Assembly: GCA_946902875.1 (NCBI GenBank)
Contig: OX336353.1
Coordinates: 20,101,151 to 20,165,150, forward strand
DNA from: Nematopogon swammerdamellus
Lineage: Eukaryota > Arthropoda > Insecta > Lepidoptera > Adelidae
Direction of reading: 5' to 3'
DNA: 64,000 bases
Shown in pieces: positions 1 to 9,400 of the stretch. Made by a program: the position numbers and the translations under genes. Under the pieces are notes generated by a model. The model saw only the letters and a list, made by a program, of their open reading frames with translations. It ran no database searches and was not told the DNA's origin. The number at the start of each line of letters is the position of its first letter. The first letter of the stretch is position 1.

Positions 1-344
1 AACGTCCGTGATGTCAGCCCATAACACCGGGTGAACTAGGTGCCATGTCAGTGCTTCCCCTTTGATCGTGCCGGCTACACTGAACTGGTCGGAAAACACA
101 AACTATTTTACATAGCCGTTTCGACCGATGTTTCATTCAGTGCGGTGGTACCAACCCGGGCGGGTTAAACCCTACCACCAAGTAAGATTAGAAGGGAAGG
201 GACCTACAGTTTTACGAGGAATCCGAACCTCAGTCAGCCTCCAACGGTCAGCGGTCACCCATCCAAGTACTGGCCGCACCCAGCGTTGCTTAACATTCAA
301 TAGCGACAGTCGACTGTCTGCACCACTGAGCTATCGAGGCTGAC
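1..344 (-). mobile_element. tRNA/5S chimeric SINE (family A), cut by window start
   Basis: Reads on the minus strand from GTCAGCCTCGATAGCTCAG at 344 through a 5S-like segment (about 306-240) and the SINE body to the window edge. It ends 36 bp before bili exon 1. Confidence 0.85.
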
Positions 345-380
345 TTCCTGTATTGAGTATATTGTATCTACTGGTTGCAG

Positions 381-491
381 GCTCCAACATGAGCAGCTGC
401 TCCAACCAGACGGCGTCGAGCAGCATCGCGCCAGGCTCCTACAGCACCACCGAGCAGACGACCAGCGGCGCCGTCTCACCGCCCCTGCCCG
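381..491 (+). CDS. bili: bili exon 1 (first coding exon)
   Basis: A pyrimidine-rich 3' splice site ending TTGCAG at 380 and a GTGCGT donor at 492 bound 111 bp. I chose ATG 389 as start: its context is CAACATGA and it opens a Ser/Thr-rich tail (MSSCSNQTASSS) like the low-complexity FRMD8 N-terminus. The exon ends in phase 1 and joins exon 2 to give GSSGSTVSS. The first 8 bases would be 5'UTR, so a non-coding exon probably lies left of the window. A minus-strand 5S SINE ends 36 bp upstream of the splice site. Confidence 0.75.
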
Positions 492-3400
492 GTGCGTCGC
501 TCCTCGTTGTTTGTTGTTTGGATCGCTGCCCTAGGAAGGTTATGAGTATTTTTTTGGCTGTGCTGTAGAAAGAGGCGGCTGACGGGGGAAGTGGGGGAGG
601 AGGAAGGAAGGGAGGGGGGGGGGGGGGGGTTCGTTTGGGGCTATACTATATATTTTTTTTGTTTGTGTTTTTTTTGTCTTTTTTTTATTTCGTTCTTCTA
701 AAGTTTGTGGTTTTTTATATAGATGTCAAGTCTGTTCACTGAAGTAGCACTAATCACTTCCTCTGGGAGTTTGTTCCACGAGTCAACTACCGGGTTGGCA
801 ATAAGTGTCCACGTAGGTGATTGGTCGTATTCATTGTGTACATTAGTTTGAGATCTGCCACATCATACCGTTCTGATAAAATTTTGTAAGTTTCGATGAG
901 ATCGCCTCTGTGCCTTCGTTCTTCCAGTGTGGTGAGGTATAGCAGGGGGTGCTATGCTAAGGGGAGGGGGAGGAATAAGTATTTACTGAATACGGGGAGT
1001 ATTCATTTTCACTTCATTGGAGATATAATTATGCACTTTTCAGTACTTATCAGTTTATTACACAAAAAAAGAAATTATGAAAAAACTTAGGATTGCCTCT
1101 TCTCCGGCGCTGCTGGAAATGCAGCCCCTCCGTCCTTGCATAACAAAGCGCAGACACCCGTGTGAGCCGGAGCGGCTGAGGCTGGTCGTCGAAGGTGACC
1201 AAAAAGCCGAAGCTGCGGAAGCTGCGGAGGCTTACAGCGGACGGGGGCTGCACTCACTCCACACCTCCGGCTTATATAAAACACTCTAGGGAATAGCCAT
1301 ACTAACAGTTTATGTCGCGGCGGTGAATTTTGTACTAAATTTTAAATTTCACTAATATTTGGATATCTTTAAAAAAAAATTACCCAAAAGTATATATGTC
1401 TTCGGCGAAAAATTATTTTTGCTAATAATTCCTTAGACCCTCACCTACCATTCCCAACTACCAGCAATCTTATACTAAACCAGCCTCTTTCTACAGCGCA
1501 CCCTTTTTTTATTAATTTTTTTAATGGCAAGCCACCTCATCATTTTTATTTTTTTATTTATTTATTCAGGAAACATAAACAGTTACGTACATGTAGTAGT
1601 TAAAAAGAGTAAATGATTTAAGTTAATTGGGTCTGTAACCAGCGACGTATTTCACAGGTAGTAAGTGTAAGGATAGGCGATATCTACAAAGATATACACA
1701 AATGTGTATAAAGTTGACAATATTTGTGAAGCAATATATAATATATAGATAATATGCGCCAAATTTTCCGAATTGTCTTTGGTGCTCGCTCGGTGCTATG
1801 ATTCATTACTGGATCATGAATCACCCACCTGCTACATGACTCGGTGGACCGTGCCAAGGTGAAAGGTAGCTATCCTGTCGCCCTTTCGCACGGCACTTTG
1901 TCCTTACCCTTAGTCGCCTTTTACTACATACACAGGCAGAGATGCAGTGGGGCTATTTTTAAGTACCGACCCCACACGGCCAAAGTGACGTGCAAAAAAT
2001 GAAAAGGAATGTGTACAGGATCATCGGGGAGCACAGTCTCGTCATCATCGGTGTCGTCGTGCCCGGTGACGTGCGTGTACCTCATGTCACGCGTCGCCGT
2101 CATGGTCGAGATGAGTCCCGACGAGGTACAGCCAACTTATATTATCGGTAATTATATGCAGCCGCATTAAGCTCCCCTATACAGGGTGTCCCAAAACTCA
2201 ACGTCAAGCGGGAACCAGGGAGTAGGCCAGTTTATGATTAGCCAGGGAAAAATATGAAAAAATATCGGAGTCATTTGTTTTTTATGATAAGAGCTTTGAA
2301 AAACGTTGAAAATTGGCATCTCGTACAACATTTTAGGTACTACGACTACAAATTTGTAAATATAATTGTTCAAATTTTTATATTGGAAGCCTAAATAACT
2401 CTGCTATTGATAACTATCCCAAATAAAACTCAGATTTTTTTTTCTTATTTTTCCCTGGGTAGTCATAAACTGGCCTACTCCCTGGTTCCCGCTTGACGTT
2501 GAGTTTTGGGACATCTTGTATACAGTACCATTCCATAAAAAAAAGGTTTCTTAGACGGTTCTTTCTTATAGATTGCATGGCTGAACGGGACATGACAAAA
2601 AAAATATTATGACGAACCATACTGAATATGCATATGTCTCAATGAAATATTGTTATTGTTGTGTGTTCTTTATGGCGAAATAAATATGTGAATCTGAATC
2701 TGAATCTGAAGGTACCGAGCAACATAACCGCGGCGAGGTTCCTTCAAGCCGTCTTGTCTGCTGAGGAGCTGGGGCTCTCTCAACCTGGCACCAGGAGCTT
2801 GGCTGCCAACGTTTTCGCCCTGTGGATGTCAAGCCCGCTTCTAGGTATATATCTCTCTCTAGTGTATAAAAATTATTATAATTTGTTTAATCGAAGTAAC
2901 ATATTCTTAATGAGACAAATATGTACCTAATATTAATAAAATTAACCTAATAAATAAATAAAAACGTCACATCTAGTGTATTATACAAAACAATACAATA
3001 CAATTCACTTTATTTGTGAGTAAAATAACAAAGTTACATTATAATGCAATTTATCTTGAACTTACATCGTCAAAAAATTTATACAATTAAATACATTTCA
3101 TTAATTTACATTTTACATTTATATATTTATAATTAAATTCATCACATTTACATAGATTAAATAATTTGGTTCCATTACACTATGGGTTTAAACATGACGT
3201 TATCTAAACCAGCGGCTCCCAAATTATTTTCGTCTACGGAACACAAAATGATCGTCCTTCTGTTATGCGAACACCAAGTGAATTAAAAAAGTTAATTAGC
3301 TATTGTGAACATAAAAACTAAATTTATGTGACCTATACCTAATTTTTATTGGATACCGGGTGGCTAAGCTCAAGTGGCAGTGGGCTGGGCACGTCAGCCG

Positions 3401-6400
3401 AAGAGACGACGACCGTTGGAGTAACCGTGTCCTACACTGGCGGCCGTGGACAGGAAAACGGGAGTGTGGGAAGACCACCCGTCAGGTGGGACGACGACAT
3501 CAAGTACGTCGGCGGAAAGCAGTGGTTCCGTACCGCTGAAGGTTCCGGCCTTCAGCGGACTGGAGGAAAATTGGAGAGGCGTATGTCCAGCAGTGGACGC
3601 TTACACGCTGACTGACTGACTGACTGACCTAATTTTTGATACTAAATTGTTCGCGGATTATCATGTTTGATTTGAATAGCAATACTATAGTTTGTCATTA
3701 AAAACATGTTACACGTTATTGATTAGGGAGAGCGTTTTGTGCTTTTTCCGGATGTAACCCACGGAACCCCTGTGACCCTTCCGCGGAACCCCAGGGTTCC
3801 ACGTAAGACCTTTTGGGAACCGCTGATCTACATTAATATTATAAAAAGGTAAAGTTTGTAAGTTCGGATGTTGGAGGCAATCTCCGAAAATAATCATCCA
3901 ATTTTAAAAATTCTTGGAAAAATATTTAGAATGGACCTTCAGGATGGCCTCGGGCAAAAGCTGGTACACCTATAAATTATTGATTGATTGAAAATGGACC
4001 TATAAATTATGGAGTTTGTACCGTGTGGGGCCGGTACTTTAAAAGAATAGCCCCACTGCATCTCTCCCCGTGTATGTCGTAAAAGGCGACTAAGGGATAT
4101 GACTCCCTTCTTATATTACTAGGTGGTAGGGTTTAACCCGCCCGGGTTGGTACCACCGCACTGAATGAAATGTCGGTCTAAACGGCTATGTAAATAGTTT
4201 GTGTTTTCCGTCCAGTTCAGTGTAGCCGGCACGACCGAAGGGAAGCACTCACGTGGCACCAAGTTCACCCGGTGTTATGGGCTGACATCACGGATGTTGT
4301 AGGTGATGTAGCCAACCATGTCAGTTTCCATAAAAAAAAAAAAAAAAAATTTAGTTCCACTCTCAAAGTTTTATTTGCCTCAAGTATAGAAAAGTATGTA
4401 AGATAGAAAAAAAAACTCTGCGAAGTTTCTTGCCGGCTCCTCTTCGTGTGTGTGTGTAACGAACTGGATATAAAAAAAAAATATGACAAATTCGAGCTAT
4501 CTACCTAAGAATGCTCAACAAAGAATATACAATAAACTAGCTGTGCCCGCGACTTCGTCCGCGTGGAATTATCACGACGCCATCTACCGGGTTTTTTTTT
4601 TTTTTTTTTTATGGAACCTGACACGGTTGGCTACATCACCTACAACATCCGTGATGTCAGCCCACAACACAGGGCGAACTAGGTGCCATGTCAGTGCTTC
4701 CCTTCATTTCATGTCGGCTACACTAAACTGGACGGAAAACACGAACTATTTATTACATAGCCGTTTCGACCGACGTTTCGTTCAGTGCGGTGGTACCAAC
4801 CCGACCGGGATAAACCCTACCACCTAGTAAGGTAAGAAGGGAAGGGACCTACAGTTTAACGTGGAATCCGAACCACGGTCAGCCTCCAACGGTCGAGCGG
4901 TCACCCATCCAATCACTGACCGCGCTCAGCGTTGCTTAATAACAGTTGACTAACCAACCGCGCCACTGAGCTACCGAGGCTGACGAATTTTCTTATCCCT
5001 TAGTCGACTTTTACGACATGCGACGGGGAGAGATGCAGTGGGGCTATTCTTTTTAAGTACCGACCCCACACGGTACGGGTTCAATTGTATTTTCAAACCA
5101 TTCAGGGGCCCACTCTAATATACACACAACATTTCATCCAAATCGGTCCAGGCGTTCAGGCGGAGTTAGGTGACAAACACACGTACAGAAGAATTATGTA
5201 TATATAAGGATATATCGGTAGGTCATTGGTGCGGTCGTTTGACTGTTGTTAAGCAATCCTGATCACGGTCAGTACTTGGATGGGTGACCGCTTGACCGTT
5301 GGAGGCTGACCGCGGTTCAGATTCCACTTAAAACTGTAGGTCCCTTTCCTTCTTACCTTGCTAGGTGGTAGGGTTTATCCCGCCCGGGTTGCCACCACCG
5401 AACTGAATGAAACGGTCGGTCGCAACGGCTATGTAAATAGTTCGTGTTTTCAGTCCAGTTCAGTGTAGCCGACATGAAATGAAGGGAAGCACTGACACTG
5501 CATCTAGTTCACCCGGTGTTATGGGCTGACATCACGGATGTTGTAGGTGATGTAGTGTAGGCAACTGTGTCAGTTGTCATATAAAAAAAATATAAAGAGT
5601 GAGCTGGCTGAGGTGGGTGAGGTCGCCGCCACAGGCGGTTGGTCCTAAAGTGCGCTCGTGCTACCATACCACGAGAAGTCTTCACTTCACTCAAAATAAA
5701 TAATATCTTACAACATAGGTACCTACATTAAAACCATAAAGATCGTACTCCAAATAAATACGAATGTGAATTCGACCTTATTTTATAGGTCACAAGGCAC
5801 GTTTTTGCGAGTAAACGTTGCGAGCGTCAAGTGAGTGTGTGTTTATAGAAGTGCAGCTGAGAGCGCAGCAGTGCCCGTGGCGGGTGTGGGCGAGCTGGCC
5901 GCGGCTGCTGCAGCGCTACGGGCACGCGACGGAGCAGCGGCGCGCGCGCGACCGCCCCGTGCTGCGGCTCCAGCGCAACCTCTTCCTCACCAAGCACCAA
6001 GAGGAGAGCGTCAAGTGAGTGTACATACATACATACATACATAGCGTCACGCCTGTTTCCCGGTGGGGTAGGCAGAGGTAACTGTCAATTGTGAAACATA
6101 AAATGTTCTCTTTCTTTCTTTCTAATGATTTTACAAAAAAAAAAAACAAGGAATCTCTATATTTTTATTTATAGTTAGATTTATTTTTATAGTTAATTTA
6201 GTTATTTTTAGGTCTAGATTTAATTATTTTTGTTAATGTTGTCTGTTCAATATAGAAGATGGCGTTATACTTAATAGGTGCATGCTAAAGTAATCTCTCC
6301 AATTGTATACTCAAAGACTCGGCTGAAGAGGGAACACTGTCGGTGACAGAGACTCGCGCATCCTGGAGCTGCTGTACGAGGAGGCCCGGCACAACGTGGT

Positions 6401-9400
6401 GAAGGGCCGCTACCCGCTGGAGGCGGCGCAGGCGGTCACGCTGGGCGGCCTGCAGGCGCGCCTGCAGCTGGGCCAGTACGACCCGCATCGGCACACGGCG
6501 CAGTTCTTCAGGTCCGTTTGAGATGGTCACAATTTTTTTATTCTTTTTTTAACAACAGTCGACCGACCGCACCACTGAGCTACCGAGGCTGACAAAAGGG
6601 TGAGGCTTCTTTTATTTCACCGAGGGCGAATAAAAGAAGTTAAAAAAAAATTAAAGACATCTGTGTCGGCAGAGAGCAGCAGGAGTGGTATCTGCCCGCG
6701 CACGCGCGCTCCGGCCGGTGGGCGCGGCTGCTGCCGGCGGGCCGCAAGGGCTCGCCGGAGGCTCGCCTGCTCGACCACATGCAGCGCGCGCCCGCCTCCG
6801 CGCCCGCGCGCAAGCTGCGCGCCAAGTATCTCGACTTGTGTGTCGGCAGAGAGCAGCAGGAGTGGTACCTGCCCGCGCACGCGCGCTCCGGCCGGTGGGC
6901 GCGGCTGCTGCCGGCGGGCCGCAAGGGCTCGCCGGAGGCTCGCCTGCTCGACCACATGCAGCGCGCGCCCGCCTCCGCGCCCGCGCGCAAGCTGCGCGCC
7001 AAGTATCTCGACTTCTGCCGAGCTCACACCTTCTACGGGTGAGTCTGTATTCCGTTAAATGATATGCTAAATTTGGCGTGCCCAGACACTTGAAACCAAT
7101 TAAATTCTGCACTTTTATTCACAAAACAGTATACAACAAGCGAGATCATCAGCATTACTCACTTATTTAGAAGCACAGATAGATTTTTTGAACTCCAGGA
7201 AAAACTAAACACGCCCGAAATGTTTTCTGAATTTTTCTAACCTAAAATTGCTAAATTACCCTTTGCGATTCATATATTGACGTGTAGATCATGAATTTAA
7301 CTATTAAAATAATGCATTCTAAATAATGTTAGACTAGAAAACAGTTTACCATCCTGCATATTACGTAAGTATACAAAAAATTTACAGCCGTCAAAATAAT
7401 AGTTTTCAAAAGACCTGGAAATATTTTTAAAGTGTGTTCTATAGGAAAGGCAAAGGTTTTTATCCATATAGCCCCGCATTCTCACTCGTTCTAATACTAA
7501 ACATTCTTAGAAATTGCAAGATCTTGCAAGCAAGATATCACTTATCTATTCTAGCCTAACTAGCTAACTAAGTGGCTACAAACTAAGAGACGAGTAGTAA
7601 ACGAAGAGACAAACTAAACTAAGAGAGGCTGGCTCTGGCGTGATGCTTGTGAACGGGTTCTGTTTGTGGAGACTGGCCTGCTCCAATTGACTCCAACATG
7701 TTATATGGAATGGTTTACGCTTATGCGAAAGAACTATTGTGATATACCTAATTTTGCATTCATGAATCTTGTTTTTCGTAAAATGAACTAATGTATACAA
7801 TGAATATGAACGATCACTTATGTGGACACTCATTAAAACTAAATCGAACCTCAAGCAAATCAAACCCAAGAAAACACTTTATTCCACGAGGTGCTACTTC
7901 AGTGAACAGCTTCAGAAACAGACTTGATATTTATATTTATATAAAAAACTATAAACTTTAGAAGAAGGAAATAAAAAAAAGAAAAAAAAGAATAAAACAA
8001 TTGTACCACCAATTTACCAACTTCGATCTATGATGTACACGCATCAGCTTAAAGCTGCTTTTGTGTATGTAAACAAAAATAATAATAATGTATTCATACA
8101 TACTTTTAAAACATACTGTGTAGGCAGTGGCAAACACTTTGGTGAGTGTATACTTAAGTGGACATAAAAGAAAAATGTCCAGCGAAGTATCTTGCCAGTT
8201 CTTCTTCTCTGTGATAATCGAACTGGCAAAATGCTAAATGCCTAATGTTAATATGACAAATCCGAGTGCAGTGTTTCTGTCTATGGATGATGAATAAAGA
8301 ATAACCATTCCAAGCTTGGATTACACTTGGATCTTCCAAAAATCTTGCATGACAGGCTTGACATCGAATAAATTTAAATTCCTGTTGAAAAAGAGAAATT
8401 CTCCAAATTGTGATCGGTGTAATAAGGAGGATGACATGTACCCTTTGCTGATGGAGTGTGGTCAGAACGAAGAATTACGGACGGAATTACAGACGTCACT
8501 TCGGGTGGACAGACTCAATTTGTTTTTTAGCATACATAAACTGTTGGCGAGCCCAACAAGTGAGAGGGACTTAGTAATTGTGTTGAACTTCGTGGAGCGT
8601 TCTCTATCCCTTAGGGACTCTGCGCCCTAAGTGATGGGGAAGATGAGTATTATGGGGCTGATATTAACAAATCATTGTTAAAAGCCCTAAAAAAAAAGGC
8701 TATTCAAATGTGAGCGTTGGTGTTGCAGCGCGGCATTCTTCCAAGGTCAGATCGAGCAGCCGGTGCGGAGCCTGACGAGCCTGCTGACGCACGAGGACAT
8801 CCCGGTGCTGGTGGCGGTGAACGCGAGCGGGGTGTTCGTGATAGACGACGCAGAGAGCACCATGCTGCTTGGTCTGCTCTACGAGGAGCTCTCGTGGGAC
8901 CTCGGGCTCCCGTCCGAGGACAGCGACGACTGTCTGCCGTGCATCTTCTTGCAGTTTATGGTCGGTTGTTGATTCTGAATACGTGAAGTATTCTACGTAG
9001 GTATTTCACCTCAATCTATGGCCCGTCGGCGGCGCGTGGCGCGGTGGCGTGGCGGCGCGGAGTGCATTGACCTATGAATGCCTATTTCAAGGTGAAATAT
9101 GCGCACTTCACGTAGAAAATTTGAGGAGTGAGTAGGTTTTTTATATCGTAAAAAAAAAGAATTGGTATGGGAACGTGATCAGTATCTGATACGCATACAC
9201 CCTTAGCGTAAAGTTACCTACTAATGAAATACCTTATATACTTATGCCTGCTTGACACGATGCGAGTTCACGCACGAGAAATGCTTCTCGAACGCATTCA
9301 CGCACCGTGTAGACAGTTCTCGCAAGCTCGCATGCGTCCACGAACGCAGCGTCGTTCGCGCGCGAACGAGTTCATGCATGTTTATTAGTTGGCGTTCGAG

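Noticed and set aside
6600..7112. Several 120-153 residue frames on both strands
   Set aside because: Shadows of the duplicated GC-rich exon 6; only the frame reading EQQEWYLPAH matches FRMD8.
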